Source of the DNA: Streptomyces sp. NBC_01481
GTDB lineage: Bacteria > Actinomycetota > Actinomycetes > Streptomycetales > Streptomycetaceae
NCBI RefSeq assembly: GCF_026339995.1
Contig: NZ_JAPEPT010000001.1
Span: 2,041,001 to 2,105,000, forward strand
Direction: 5' to 3'
DNA length: 64,000 nucleotides
The first letter of the stretch is position 1, and the number at the start of each line of letters is the position of its first letter. Of this stretch, positions 18,780-27,690 are shown piece by piece. The position numbers and the translations under genes are program-made. A model generated the notes under the pieces. That model was not told the DNA's origin. It was given only the letters and a program-made list of their open reading frames with translations, and ran no database searches.

Positions 18780-19451
18780 CTACTGTGCGCCGGGGCGCAC
18801 CAGACCGCTCTCGTAGGCGTACACCGCCGCCTGCACCCGGTCCCGCAGGCCCAGCTTCGTCAGCACATGGCCCACATGCGTCTTGACGGTGGTCTCACTG
18901 ACGAAGAGATCGGCCGCGATCTCGGCATTGGACAGCCCCCGCGCGACCAGCTTGAGCACCTCCACCTCGCGCTCGGTCAGCGTGTGCAGCGTGTCCGGGA
19001 CCGGCTCCTCGCCCGAGGGCAGATGGTCCGCGTACTTGTCGAGAAGCCTGCGGGTGATGCTCGGCGCGAGCATTGCCTCGCCCGCCGCGACCACCCGGAT
19101 CGCCTGGACCAGCTCATTGGCGGGCGCGTCCTTCAGCAGGAAGCCGCTCGCCCCGGCCCGCAGCGCCTCCACCACGTACTCATCGAGGTCGAAGGTGGTC
19201 AGCACCAGCACCTTCGCCGGGCCGTCCCGCCCGGGGCCGGTGATCTGACGGGTCGCCTCGACGCCGTCCATGCGGGGCATCCGGATGTCCATCAGCACCA
19301 CATCGGGCTGCAGCGCACGCACCTGGTCGATGGCCTGCAGACCGTCCCCGGCCTCGCCGACCACCGCGATGTCCTGCTCCGCCTCCAGGATCATCCGGAA
19401 GCCGGTGCGCAGCAGCGGTTGGTCGTCGACCAGTAGGACGCGGATAGCCAC
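18780..19451 (-). CDS. NarL/LuxR-type two-component response regulator
   Basis: 223 residues. The receiver domain has the acidic pair VDDQ (9-10), the phospho-acceptor Asp55 in LMDIRMP and Lys near 105 in LKDAP. A LuxR HTH occupies the last ~65 residues (LTEREVEVLKLVARGLSNAEI). Phosphorylation should drive dimerisation and promoter binding. No histidine kinase gene is adjacent in the window, so the partner is unknown. It lies 13 bases after the RecB-like gene on the same strand, so the two are probably cotranscribed. If so, the damage-type promoter of the nuclease would also feed this regulator. Confidence 0.92.
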   Translation of the reverse strand: MAIRVLLVDDQPLLRTGFRMILEAEQDIAVVGEAGDGLQAIDQVRALQPDVVLMDIRMPRMDGVEATRQITGPGRDGPAKVLVLTTFDLDEYVVEALRAGASGFLLKDAPANELVQAIRVVAAGEAMLAPSITRRLLDKYADHLPSGEEPVPDTLHTLTEREVEVLKLVARGLSNAEIAADLFVSETTVKTHVGHVLTKLGLRDRVQAAVYAYESGLVRPGAQ

Positions 19452-19464
19452 GGGTACTCCTTAG

Positions 19465-20325
19465 TTAGACCGGGCCCATTCTGCCCTGACCATCCTCTGC
19501 CGAAGCGGTCGGGGAGACGCTCAGCGGATATACCGGGGGAGTGCCGCCGAATTCCGGACAGACCGCCTGGTGGTCGCACCAGCCGCACAGCTTCGTCGGC
19601 CGCGGCCGCCAGTCGCCCGTCTCGGTGGCCAGCCTGATCGCGTCCCAGAGTGCCAGCAGCTTGCGCTCCACGCGCTCCAGGTCCGCCGGGGCAGGGTCGT
19701 ACGTCAGCACCTCTCCGCTGCCCAGATAGACGAGCTGGAGGCGGCGCGGCACCACGTTCTTCAGCCGCCAGATCACCAGGGCGTAGAACTTCATCTGGAA
19801 CAGCGCGCCCTCGCTGTACTCGGGGCGCGGGGCCTTGCCCGTCTTGTAGTCGACGATCCGGACCTCGCCGGTGGGCGCGACATCGACCCGGTCGATGACA
19901 CCGCGCAGCCGCAGCCCCGACTCCAGCTCCGTCTCGACGAACAGCTCCCGCTCGGCCGGCTCCAGTCGGGTCGGGTCCTCCAGCGAGAACCACCGCTCCA
20001 CCAACTGCTCCGCCTTGGCGAGCCAGCCGGTCAGCCGCTCGCCTTCGGAGTCCTCCGCGAACAGCTCGCCCAGCTCCGGCTTCGTCTCCAGCAGCCGGTC
20101 CCACTGACCCGGGATCAGGGCCTTGGCACGCGGAGCCGTTCGCTCCGCCGCCGGCGCGTCGAAGAGCCGCTCCAGCACCGCATGCACCAGCGTCCCGCGG
20201 GTAGCCGCCTCGCTGGGCTTCTCCGGCAGCTTGTCGATCACCCGGAACCGGTACAGCAGGGGACACTGCATGAAGTCGCTCGCACGCGAGGGCGACAGCG
20301 ATGTGGGCTGCTGACTCGTACTCAT
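19465..20325 (-). CDS. RecB/Cas4-like PD-(D/E)XK nuclease with probable Fe-S cluster
   Basis: 286 residues from ATG 20325. RecB-family nuclease motifs are present: GTLVHAVLERLF (His), GVIDRVD and IVDYKTGK (catalytic Asp and Lys). One Cys near residue 21 (MQCPLLYRF) and a C-terminal CGWCDHQAVC give the four cysteines that hold a 4Fe-4S cluster in Cas4/AddB-type enzymes. The protein likely processes DNA ends as a stand-alone exonuclease. Its minus-strand promoter is a TGTCAGTG-N8-TAGGGT element whose -10 ends 7 bases before the ATG, implying a leaderless transcript under PafBC-type DNA-damage control. It is the first gene of a pair with the response regulator. No other CRISPR-associated genes are nearby, so a Cas4 role is unlikely. 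Confidence 0.88.
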   Translation of the reverse strand: MSTSQQPTSLSPSRASDFMQCPLLYRFRVIDKLPEKPSEAATRGTLVHAVLERLFDAPAAERTAPRAKALIPGQWDRLLETKPELGELFAEDSEGERLTGWLAKAEQLVERWFSLEDPTRLEPAERELFVETELESGLRLRGVIDRVDVAPTGEVRIVDYKTGKAPRPEYSEGALFQMKFYALVIWRLKNVVPRRLQLVYLGSGEVLTYDPAPADLERVERKLLALWDAIRLATETGDWRPRPTKLCGWCDHQAVCPEFGGTPPVYPLSVSPTASAEDGQGRMGPV

Positions 20326-20332
20326 GACGCAG

Positions 20333-20354
20333 ACCCTACGGCCCGCCACTGACA
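20333..20354 (-). promoter_or_regulatory. PafBC-type (RecA-NDp-like) promoter of the RecB-like nuclease
   Basis: Minus strand: TGTCAGTG (20354-20347), 8 bases, TAGGGT (20338-20333), then 7 bases to ATG 20325. This matches the mycobacterial DNA-damage consensus TTGTCRGTG-N8-TAnnnT at every scored position except the first T. Confidence 0.7.
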
Positions 20355-20445
20355 GCGAGCGGAATACCATCGACGTCAGACCCTCGAAACTGCATGATCG
20401 AACGAGCGAAGCATTCGCGACACATTCGCGACAAAAAGGGGACCC

Positions 20446-21696
20446 GTGGACGAGGACGACACCAGCGGCGAGCGTGAGCGGGCGCAGTCCGGTGCGGGAG
20501 GAACGGACCCCGAGGGCAGCAAGCCGCGGCGTTCCGACGGCCCCGGCGGCGGCATTCTCATGGGCCGTCCCTTCGGTGTGCCCGTCTATGTCGCCCCGAG
20601 CTGGTTCATCGTCGCCGCGCTCATCACCTGGGTCTTCGGTGGTCAGCTCGACCGTGTGCTCCCCGAGCTCGGCGGCACGCGCTATCTCGTCTCGCTCTTC
20701 TTCGCGGTCGCCTTCTACGCCTCCGTACTGGTCCACGAACTCGCCCACACCGTCGCCGCGCTGCGCTTCAAACTGCCGGTACGCCGGATCCAGCTGCAGT
20801 TCTTCGGCGGGGTGTCCGAGATCGAGAAGGAGTCCGAGACCCCCGGCCGCGAGTTCGTCCTGGCCTTCGTCGGACCACTGCTCTCCCTCGTCCTGGCCGG
20901 TCTCTTCTACCTCGGGATGCAGGCCGTCGATCCCGGTACGGTCCCCGGCGTGCTGCTCGCCGGGCTGATGATCTCCAACCTGATCGTTGCCGCGTTCAAC
21001 CTGCTGCCCGGTCTGCCGCTCGACGGCGGCCGCATGCTGCGCGCCGTCGTGTGGAAGATCACTGGCAAGCCGATGTCGGGCACCGTCGCCGCGGCCTGGG
21101 TGGGCCGGGCGCTCGCCGTCGCCGTCCTCATCGGCCTGCCGCTCCTCACCCACACCGGCGCCCTCGGCAATGCCACCGAGGACATCGGCGGCATGGAGAC
21201 GGTCACGGACGCGCTGCTCGCCGCGATCCTCGCCGCGATCATCTGGACCGGGGCGGGCAACAGCCTGCGCATGGCCCGGCTGCGCGAACACCTCCCCGAG
21301 CTCGAAGCCCGCACGCTCACCAGGCGCGCCGTCCCGGTCGAGTCCGACACCCCGCTCTCCGAGGCCCTGCGCCGCGCCAACGAGGCGGGCGCCCGCGCGC
21401 TGGTCGTCGTCGACGGCCACGGCGACCCGACGGCCCTGGTACGCGAGACGGCCATCGTCGGCGTTCCGGAACACCGCCGCCCCTGGGTCGCGGTCAGCGG
21501 CCTCGCCCAGGAGCTCACCGAAGGCATGAAGGTCTCGGCGGAACTGGCCGGCGAGGCGCTTTTGGACAAGCTCCGGGCCTCTCCGGCGACGGAGTACCTG
21601 GTGGTCGAGGAGTCGGGCGAGATCTACGGCGTCCTGTCCACGGCGGACGTCGAGCGCGCCTTCGTCGCCGCGATGGCCCGGCCCGCGTCTTCTTGA
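20446..21696 (+). CDS. Site-2 protease family (M50) metalloprotease with CBS domains
   Basis: 416 residues from GTG 20446 with AAGGGG upstream. It has multiple membrane spans with the intramembrane zinc motif HELAH (His97, Glu98, His101) and the third ligand in LPLDGGR (Asp193). The C-terminal ~130 residues form a cytoplasmic CBS-pair region that may sense adenine nucleotides. Members cleave membrane-bound substrates such as anti-sigma factors; no substrate is indicated here. The N-terminal 35 residues are charged and probably disordered. It is divergent from the RecB-like gene, with 120 bases between the two starts. Confidence 0.92.
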   Translation: MDEDDTSGERERAQSGAGGTDPEGSKPRRSDGPGGGILMGRPFGVPVYVAPSWFIVAALITWVFGGQLDRVLPELGGTRYLVSLFFAVAFYASVLVHELAHTVAALRFKLPVRRIQLQFFGGVSEIEKESETPGREFVLAFVGPLLSLVLAGLFYLGMQAVDPGTVPGVLLAGLMISNLIVAAFNLLPGLPLDGGRMLRAVVWKITGKPMSGTVAAAWVGRALAVAVLIGLPLLTHTGALGNATEDIGGMETVTDALLAAILAAIIWTGAGNSLRMARLREHLPELEARTLTRRAVPVESDTPLSEALRRANEAGARALVVVDGHGDPTALVRETAIVGVPEHRRPWVAVSGLAQELTEGMKVSAELAGEALLDKLRASPATEYLVVEESGEIYGVLSTADVERAFVAAMARPASS

Positions 21697-21767
21697 GGTC
21701 TCGGTTCGCCTCCGGGGCGCCGGGCCCGCCGGGGCTCGCCGTGGTGAACGGGTCCGTTCCGGGCCGG

Positions 21768-21773
21768 TAGGCT
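21768..21773 (+). promoter_or_regulatory. -10 box for a leaderless trmI transcript
   Basis: TAGGCT lies 6 bases before the ATG at 21780 with no ribosome site between, and GTGAAC about 18 bases upstream could be the -35. Transcription would begin at or next to the start codon. Confidence 0.6.
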
Positions 21774-21779
21774 GGTCGC

Positions 21780-22667
21780 ATGTCCGAACCGACCGGTGCC
21801 GCCCGCCGACGCGGGCCCTTCAAGGTCGGGGACCAGGTCCAGCTCACCGACCCCAAGGGACGCCACTACACGTTCACGCTCGAGGCCGGGAAGAATTTCC
21901 ACACCCACAAGGGTTCCTTCCCGCACGACGAGCTGATCGGCGCTCCCGAGGGCAGTGTTGTCCGTACCACGGGAAACGTCGCCTACCTCGCGCTGCGCCC
22001 CCTGCTCCCCGACTATGTCCTGTCCATGCCCCGCGGCGCCGCCGTGGTCTACCCCAAGGACGCGGGGCAGATCCTGGCCTTCGCCGACATCTTCGCCGGC
22101 GCCCGCGTCGTCGAGGCGGGCGTGGGCTCCGGCTCGCTGAGCGCCTTCCTGCTGCGAGCCATCGGCGACCACGGCATGCTGCACTCCTACGAGCGCCGCC
22201 AGGACTTCGCCGAGATCGCCCAGCAGAATGTGGAGCGCTACTTCGGCGGCCCGCACCCCGCCTGGCAGCTCACCGTGGGCGACCTCCAGGACAACCTGAC
22301 CGACGCCGACGTCGACCGCGTGATCCTGGACATGCTCGCCCCCTGGGAGTGCCTGGAGGCGGTCTCCAAGGCCCTCGTCCCCGGCGGCATCCTCTGCTGC
22401 TACGTCGCGACCACCACCCAGCTCGCGCGCACCGTCGAGTCCATCCGCGAGATCGGCTGCTTCGCCGAGCCTCAGCCCTGGGAGTCGATGATCCGCAACT
22501 GGCACGTCGAAGGTCTGGCCGTCCGCCCGGACCACCGGATGATCGGGCACACCGGATTCCTCCTCACGGCCCGCCGTCTCGCGGACGGCGTGGAGCCCCC
22601 GATGCGCCGCCGCCGCCCCGCCAAGGGCGCGTACGGCGATGACTACGAAGGCCCCAACAAGGGCTGA
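21780..22667 (+). CDS. trmI: tRNA (adenine-58-N1)-methyltransferase
   Basis: 295 residues. An N-terminal beta domain (about 1-75) is followed by a class I SAM methyltransferase fold with VVEAGVGSGSLS near residue 112 and the active-site DMLAPWE near 185. It methylates N1 of adenine 58 in the T-loop of tRNAs as a tetramer. In actinobacteria this gene commonly adjoins the ARC/Dop proteasome genes, as it does here. The start is fixed by a leaderless promoter. The last ~25 residues are a basic/acidic tail. A 24-bp hairpin follows the stop. Confidence 0.93.
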   Translation: MSEPTGAARRRGPFKVGDQVQLTDPKGRHYTFTLEAGKNFHTHKGSFPHDELIGAPEGSVVRTTGNVAYLALRPLLPDYVLSMPRGAAVVYPKDAGQILAFADIFAGARVVEAGVGSGSLSAFLLRAIGDHGMLHSYERRQDFAEIAQQNVERYFGGPHPAWQLTVGDLQDNLTDADVDRVILDMLAPWECLEAVSKALVPGGILCCYVATTTQLARTVESIREIGCFAEPQPWESMIRNWHVEGLAVRPDHRMIGHTGFLLTARRLADGVEPPMRRRRPAKGAYGDDYEGPNKG

Positions 22668-22707
22668 CGGAACGCCCCAAAACGGGCTGACGCCCGCACA
22701 ACGTACC

Positions 22708-22758
22708 GACGCCGCCGCCGAGTTCCCCAGGCACCCTGGGGAACTCGGCGGCGGCGTC
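22708..22758. terminator. Long perfect hairpin after trmI
   Basis: A 24-bp uninterrupted stem beginning GACGCCGCCGCCGAGTTCC and a 3-base CAC loop, followed by a short T-containing tail. It is unusually long for a terminator. Confidence 0.85.
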
Positions 22759-22778
22759 TTCGTGTTGACCGCTTTACC

Positions 22779-22807
22779 GACCTACACACTTTCTTGACCT
22801 ACACACT
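22779..22807 (+). repeat. 12-bp direct repeat upstream of the secreted-protein gene
   Basis: GACCTACACACT occurs at 22779-22790 and 22796-22807, a 17-bp step. It lies about 90 bases before GTG 22894 and may be an operator or promoter region. Confidence 0.5.
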
Positions 22808-22893
22808 CGGACCCCGCTGTTCCGCACCCGCTGTGACGTATGGCACGATGCAGGCCATCCCCGCCGGTTCCGCCTTCCCAGGAGACATCCCGC

Positions 22894-23469
22894 GTGCAGA
22901 CCTCCGCCGTCCCGGACCTCGCGCACACGCACGCACGCCCGGTGCACTGGCTCGCCACCGCGACAGCGATGGCCGGGGTGGTGGCCGCCGCCGGACTGCT
23001 GCAGCCCACTGCCCAGGCCGCCCCTCAGACAGGCCCGCAGAACACCGGAACGGCCGCTGCACCCGCCCCCGCGCCCGATCCGGCGGGAGTGCGGCTCCCC
23101 CTGGAGTGCGGCGGCGCGAAGAGCGTGGTGACCAAGAAGGCCTCGGGCGACCTGGACGGCGACGGCAGCCTCGAAACCGTGGCGGTGGCCCGCTGCGACG
23201 CGGGCTCCGGCACCCCGCCGAGCGGGGTCTACGTACTGACCCAGGGCCGGGGTACGGGCCCGCGCGTCGTCGCGACCCTCGTGGAGCCCGCGCAGAAGCT
23301 CAGCGTCAAGGAGTTCGCCGTACGTGACGGTGCGATTACGGCCACCTTGCTCGGCTACTCCTCGCCGGACGTGCCGAGCTGCTGCCCCGACCAGCTCGAG
23401 AAGGTCAAGTGGCAGTGGCAGGGCGGGAAGTTCGTCCGTACCGCCCAGCCCGAAGCACGCAGTATGTGA
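22894..23469 (+). CDS. Secreted protein of unknown function
   Basis: 191 residues from GTG 22894, with GGAGA 8 bases upstream. A Sec-type signal is visible: a short polar start, the hydrophobic stretch WLATATAMAGVVAAAGLL and an Ala-rich cleavage region AQAAPQ. The mature part begins with a Pro/Ala/Thr linker and continues as a compact domain with the segment SGDLDGDGSLETVAVARC, resembling an FG-GAP-like or EF-hand-like Asp-rich loop, and four cysteines that could form disulphides. I do not recognise a named family. It converges with the ferredoxin gene with only 4 bases between stops. Confidence 0.75.
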   Translation: MQTSAVPDLAHTHARPVHWLATATAMAGVVAAAGLLQPTAQAAPQTGPQNTGTAAAPAPAPDPAGVRLPLECGGAKSVVTKKASGDLDGDGSLETVAVARCDAGSGTPPSGVYVLTQGRGTGPRVVATLVEPAQKLSVKEFAVRDGAITATLLGYSSPDVPSCCPDQLEKVKWQWQGGKFVRTAQPEARSM

Positions 23470-23473
23470 TCCG

Positions 23474-23785
23474 TCACTCTGCGTCGGGTCCGAAGACCTC
23501 GACCCTGTCCGAAACGCGGCGGACATGGATGCAATCGCCCGGGCACTCCTTCGCGGAGTCCACCACATCGCTCAGCAGCGGCAGCGGCACGGGCGTTGTG
23601 GCGCCCGGGTTCTGGAGCAGTTCGTCGTCGGTGCTCTTCACGTAGGCGAGCCCGTCGATGTCCAGCTCGAAGACCTCGGGAGCGTACTGCGCGCAGATCC
23701 CGTCTCCGGTACAGAGGTCCTGGTCGATCCAGACCTCAAGGGCCTCGCCGACGGCTTCTGTGGGGACCTCGTGCTGCACGGTCAT
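23474..23785 (-). CDS. Single-cluster ferredoxin, 3Fe-4S or Asp-ligated 4Fe-4S type
   Basis: 103 residues from ATG 23785, preceded by AGGAGAG; the upstream in-frame extension lacks a start signal. The cluster motif is CTGDGIC ... CPGDC. In place of the usual CxxCxxC there is Asp at the middle position, as in ferredoxins that hold a 3Fe-4S cluster or a 4Fe-4S cluster with an Asp ligand. It is a small cytoplasmic electron carrier; redox partner unknown. It is divergent from the ARC gene over 253 bases, a neighbourhood typical of actinobacteria. The intergenic region has TAGGGT at 23994-23999 that may serve ARC. Confidence 0.88.
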   Translation of the reverse strand: MTVQHEVPTEAVGEALEVWIDQDLCTGDGICAQYAPEVFELDIDGLAYVKSTDDELLQNPGATTPVPLPLLSDVVDSAKECPGDCIHVRRVSDRVEVFGPDAE

Positions 23786-24038
23786 CTCTCCTGCCGTTTC
23801 CTTCGCCGGGTGTAGCAAAATGAAGCAAGTCGCGCCAGCCCTGACGGGTGTTGAACACTTCGACGATACCTCCGCCCGCTTTCCGATGTTGATGGGTGGG
23901 TATTCACCTGGCGTGAGGGAGAGCGCAAGGGTGAAGATCGGACACACCTCTACCGTCTTTGTGATCTAGGGGTTTCAATCACCACCCACCCAGGTAGGGT
24001 CAGGAAGCGTCCAGCTCCCCTTGGAGGAGGTGAGGACC

Positions 24039-25805
24039 GTGGCAGCCCACGACGACGACATCAACCGCGGCATCCGGCCGGGGCGGGGGTCTGAAGACCC
24101 CGCCGGTCAGGTTGCCTATCTCGAGCAGGAAATCGCCGTCCTGCGCCGCAAGCTCGCCGACTCTCCGCGTCATACGAGGATTCTCGAAGAGCGGATCGTC
24201 GAGCTACAGACAAACCTGGCCGGCGTCTCCGCACAGAATGAGCGGCTCGCCAACACGCTCCGTGAGGCCCGCGACCAGATCGTGGCCCTCAAGGAGGAGG
24301 TCGACCGGCTCGCACAGCCGCCGGCCGGCTTCGGTGTCTTCCTGCAAGCGAACGAGGACGGCACCTGCGACATCTTCACCGGGGGCCGCAAGCTCCGGGT
24401 GAACGTCAGCCCCAGCGTCGAGCTCGAAGAGCTCCGGCGCGGCCAGGAAGTCATGCTCAACGAGGCGCTCAACGTGGTCGAGGCCATGGAATTCGAGCGC
24501 GCCGGGGACATCGTCACCCTCAAGGAGATCCTCGAGGACGGCGAGCGCGCCCTGGTGATCGGGCACACCGACGAGGAAAGGGTGGTGAGGCTCGCGGACA
24601 CGCTGCTGGACACCACCATCCGCCCCGGCGACGCCCTGCTGCTCGAGTCCCGCTCCGGCTACGTCTACGAAGTGATCCCCAAGAGCGAGGTCGAAGAGCT
24701 CGTCCTCGAAGAGGTCCCGGACGTCGACTACACAAAGATCGGCGGTCTGGGCAGCCAGATCGAGATGATCCGCGACGCGGTCGAGCTTCCGTACCTCCAC
24801 CCGGACCTCTTCAAGGAGCACGAACTGCGGCCGCCGAAGGGCATCCTGCTCTACGGCCCGCCCGGATGCGGCAAGACGCTGATCGCCAAAGCCGTCGCCA
24901 ACTCCCTTGCCAAGAAGGTCGCCGAGGTGACCGGCCAACCCGCGGGGAAGAGCTACTTCCTCAACATCAAGGGCCCCGAGCTCCTCAACAAGTACGTCGG
25001 TGAGACCGAGCGGCACATCCGCCTCGTCTTCCAGCGTGCCCGGGAGAAGGCGAGCGAGGGCACCCCCGTCATCGTCTTCTTCGACGAGATGGAATCCCTC
25101 TTCCGCACCCGTGGTTCCGGCGTCAGCTCGGACGTGGAGAACACCATCGTCCCGCAGCTGCTCGCCGAGATCGACGGTGTAGAGGGCCTGGAGAACGTCA
25201 TCGTCATCGGCGCCTCCAACCGCGAGGACATGATCGACCCCGCGATCCTGCGCCCCGGCCGGCTCGATGTGAAGATCAAGATCGAGCGTCCGGACGCGGA
25301 GGCCGCGAAGGACATCTTCGCCAAGTACCTCACGTCCTCGCTGCCGCTGCACGCCGACGACCTCGCCGAGCACAGCGGCTCCAAGGACGCCGCCGCTCAC
25401 GCGATGATCCAGTCCGTCGTCGAGCAGATGTACGCGGAGTCCGAGGAAAACCGCTTCCTCGAGGTCACGTACGCCAATGGCGACAAGGAAGTCCTGTACT
25501 TCAAGGACTTCAACTCCGGCGCGATGATCCAGAACATCGTCGACCGGGCCAAGAAGATGGCCATCAAGGCCTTCCTCGACCACAACCAGAAGGGCCTTCG
25601 GGTCTCCCATCTCCTCCAGGCATGCGTGGACGAGTTCAAGGAGAACGAGGACCTGCCGAACACCACCAACCCGGACGACTGGGCCCGGATCTCCGGAAAG
25701 AAGGGCGAGCGGATCGTCTTCATTCGCACCCTCGTCACCGGAAAACAGGGCGCGGACACCGGACGTTCCATCGACACGGTGGCGAACACCGGTCAGTACC
25801 TGTAG
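24039..25805 (+). CDS. arc: Proteasome-activating AAA ATPase ARC (Mpa)
   Basis: 588 residues from GTG 24039 with AGGAGGTG upstream. An N-terminal coiled coil (about 20-85) binds Pup. It is followed by tandem OB domains (about 90-235) and an AAA module with Walker A GPPGCGKT (273-280), Walker [10 protein letters not shown] (about 345-353) and the arginine-finger region. The C-terminus ends GQYL, the tail that docks into and opens the PrcA ring. Hexameric ARC unfolds pupylated proteins and feeds them to the 20S core. It is monocistronic, followed by a terminator and then dop. No feature is missing from the family pattern. Confidence 0.96.
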   Translation: MAAHDDDINRGIRPGRGSEDPAGQVAYLEQEIAVLRRKLADSPRHTRILEERIVELQTNLAGVSAQNERLANTLREARDQIVALKEEVDRLAQPPAGFGVFLQANEDGTCDIFTGGRKLRVNVSPSVELEELRRGQEVMLNEALNVVEAMEFERAGDIVTLKEILEDGERALVIGHTDEERVVRLADTLLDTTIRPGDALLLESRSGYVYEVIPKSEVEELVLEEVPDVDYTKIGGLGSQIEMIRDAVELPYLHPDLFKEHELRPPKGILLYGPPGCGKTLIAKAVANSLAKKVAEVTGQPAGKSYFLNIKGPELLNKYVGETERHIRLVFQRAREKASEGTPVIVFFDEMESLFRTRGSGVSSDVENTIVPQLLAEIDGVEGLENVIVIGASNREDMIDPAILRPGRLDVKIKIERPDAEAAKDIFAKYLTSSLPLHADDLAEHSGSKDAAAHAMIQSVVEQMYAESEENRFLEVTYANGDKEVLYFKDFNSGAMIQNIVDRAKKMAIKAFLDHNQKGLRVSHLLQACVDEFKENEDLPNTTNPDDWARISGKKGERIVFIRTLVTGKQGADTGRSIDTVANTGQYL

Positions 25806-25814
25806 AACGCAGAC

Positions 25815-25848
25815 CGGCTGCGGATGCCCGGTCGGGCATCCGCAGCCG
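25815..25848 (+). terminator. Terminator after arc
   Basis: A 15-bp stem CGGCTGCGGATGCCC with loop GGTC, then AATGCTTTT. Confidence 0.88.
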
Positions 25849-25921
25849 AATGCTTTTCCGACAGGTCCAGCCATACCGGAGCAATGACGAAATTGATCTC
25901 CCCACCAGCGCAGAGGCGTTC

Positions 25922-25927
25922 TAGGCT
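25922..25927 (+). promoter_or_regulatory. Probable -10 box of dop
   Basis: TAGGCT about 115 bases before the dop start. No clear -35 and no TGTCRG element at the PafBC spacing. Confidence 0.4.
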
Positions 25928-26041
25928 CGTCGGTACCGCCGAGTCGCGCAGTGCGGGGACGGGCACCGCACACGCACCGGAGCTACAGCGGTACTTGAGC
26001 GCCGTTCCCGGAGGGGAGCGCCGCCGGGCAAGGAGGGCCGC

Positions 26042-27553
26042 ATGACCGTACGGCGAGTAATGGGCATCGAGACGGAGTACGGCATCTCCGTCCCGGGCCA
26101 CCCGAACGCCAATGCCATGCTCACCTCGTCCCAGATCGTCAACGCCTACGCGGCGGCGATGCACAGGGCGCGGCGCGCCCGCTGGGACTTCGAGGAGGAG
26201 AATCCGCTGCGGGACGCCCGCGGCTTCGACCTCGCCCGCGAGGCCGCCGACTCCAGTCAGCTCACCGACGAGGACATCGGCCTGGCCAATGTGATCCTCA
26301 CCAACGGTGCCCGGCTGTACGTCGACCATGCGCACCCGGAGTACAGCTCGCCCGAGGTCACCAACCCGCGCGACGCCGTGCTGTGGGACAAGGCCGGCGA
26401 GCGGATCATGGCGGAGGCTGCCGAGCGCGCGGCCCAGCTCCCCGGCGCCCAGCCGATCCACCTGTACAAGAACAACACCGACAACAAGGGCGCGTCCTAC
26501 GGCACGCACGAGAACTACCTGATGAAGCGGGAGACCGCCTTCTCGGACATCGTGCGCCACCTGACGCCCTTCTTTGTCTCCCGCCAGGTCGTCACAGGCG
26601 CCGGACGGGTCGGAATCGGCCAGGACGGCCATGAACACGGCTTCCAGATCAGCCAGCGGGCCGACTATTTCGAGGTCGAGGTCGGGCTCGAGACCACGCT
26701 GAAGCGGCCCATCATCAACACCCGCGACGAGCCCCACTCCGACGCCGAGAAGTACCGCAGGCTCCATGTGATCATTGGCGACGCGAACCTGTCGGAGATC
26801 TCCACGTACCTCAAGCTGGGCACCACGGCCCTGGTGCTCTCGATGATCGAGGACGGCTTCATCGCGGTGGATCTGGCGGTCGAGCAGCCGGTGCGCACCC
26901 TGCACCAGGTCTCGCACGACCCGACCCTCAAGCGGCTGGTCACGCTGCGCAGCGGCCGGACACTCACCGCGGTGCAGCTTCAGATGGAGTACTTCGAGCT
27001 TGCCCGCAAGTACGTCGAGGAGCGCTTCGGCGCGGACGCCGACGACCAGACCAAGGACGTCCTGATCCGCTGGGAGGACACCCTCAACCGGCTCGAGAAC
27101 GACCCGATGAGCCTCGCCGGGGAACTGGACTGGATCGCCAAGAAGGAGCTCATGGAGGGCTACCGCAGGCGCGACGGCCTGGACTGGGACGCGGCTCGGC
27201 TGCACCTGGTGGACCTCCAGTACGCCGACGTACGCCCCGAGAAGGGCCTGTACAACCGGCTGGCGGCCCGCGGGAAGATGAAGCGGCTCCTGGACGAGCA
27301 GGATGTCGTACGGGCCGGGACGAAGCCCCCGGAGGACACCAGGGCGTACTTCCGCGGTCGCTGTCTGGAGCAGTACGCGGACGACGTCGCCGCGGCCTCC
27401 TGGGACTCGGTGATCTTCGATCTGCCCGGCCGTGACTCGCTGCAGCGGGTGCCAACCCTCGAACCGCTACGCGGAACGCGTAATCACGTCAAGGAGCTCC
27501 TTGACCGGTGCCGGACCGCGGAAGACCTGGTCCGGGTGCTGTCCGGCGGCTGA
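26042..27553 (+). CDS. dop: Depupylase / Pup deamidase
   Basis: 503 residues. Glutamine-synthetase-like carboxylate-amine ligase fold with the metal ligands Glu10 and Glu12 in GIETEYG and the catalytic Asp95 in [14 protein letters not shown]. The stretch between about residues 40 and 80 is the Dop-specific loop absent from PafA. Dop converts the C-terminal Gln of Pup to Glu and also removes Pup from substrates. The Pup encoded next ends in GGQ, so this deamidation is required. AAGGAGG precedes ATG 26042. The gap to pup is 137 bases and contains a separate promoter-like element. Confidence 0.96.
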   Translation: MTVRRVMGIETEYGISVPGHPNANAMLTSSQIVNAYAAAMHRARRARWDFEEENPLRDARGFDLAREAADSSQLTDEDIGLANVILTNGARLYVDHAHPEYSSPEVTNPRDAVLWDKAGERIMAEAAERAAQLPGAQPIHLYKNNTDNKGASYGTHENYLMKRETAFSDIVRHLTPFFVSRQVVTGAGRVGIGQDGHEHGFQISQRADYFEVEVGLETTLKRPIINTRDEPHSDAEKYRRLHVIIGDANLSEISTYLKLGTTALVLSMIEDGFIAVDLAVEQPVRTLHQVSHDPTLKRLVTLRSGRTLTAVQLQMEYFELARKYVEERFGADADDQTKDVLIRWEDTLNRLENDPMSLAGELDWIAKKELMEGYRRRDGLDWDAARLHLVDLQYADVRPEKGLYNRLAARGKMKRLLDEQDVVRAGTKPPEDTRAYFRGRCLEQYADDVAAASWDSVIFDLPGRDSLQRVPTLEPLRGTRNHVKELLDRCRTAEDLVRVLSGG

Positions 27554-27615
27554 AATGGCTCAGGTCCGGGAATCATCGAGGTGGTCCCCGGACGTTGAGG
27601 AAAGTGCGGGGCCGA

Positions 27616-27637
27616 TGTCGGACCCTGCTTGTAGGGT
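27616..27637 (+). promoter_or_regulatory. Possible PafBC-type promoter of the pup-prcBA cluster
   Basis: TGTCGG at 27616-27621 plus AC, then 8 bases and TAGGGT at 27632-27637. The spacing equals the TTGTCRGTG-N8-TAnnnT class, but the last two motif bases and the leading T do not match. The expected start near 27644 leaves a leader of about 47 bases before pup. Confidence 0.45.
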
Positions 27638-27690
27638 CTGATCTTGACCGAACGAACTCACGTCAGGGCAAACCGAGCGGGGTGAGGGAT

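Noticed and set aside
19465-21474. A 669-codon leftward frame extending the RecB-like nuclease upstream
   Set aside because: The extra N-terminal part is antisense to the site-2 protease gene, and the promoter and leaderless ATG at 20325 fix the true start.
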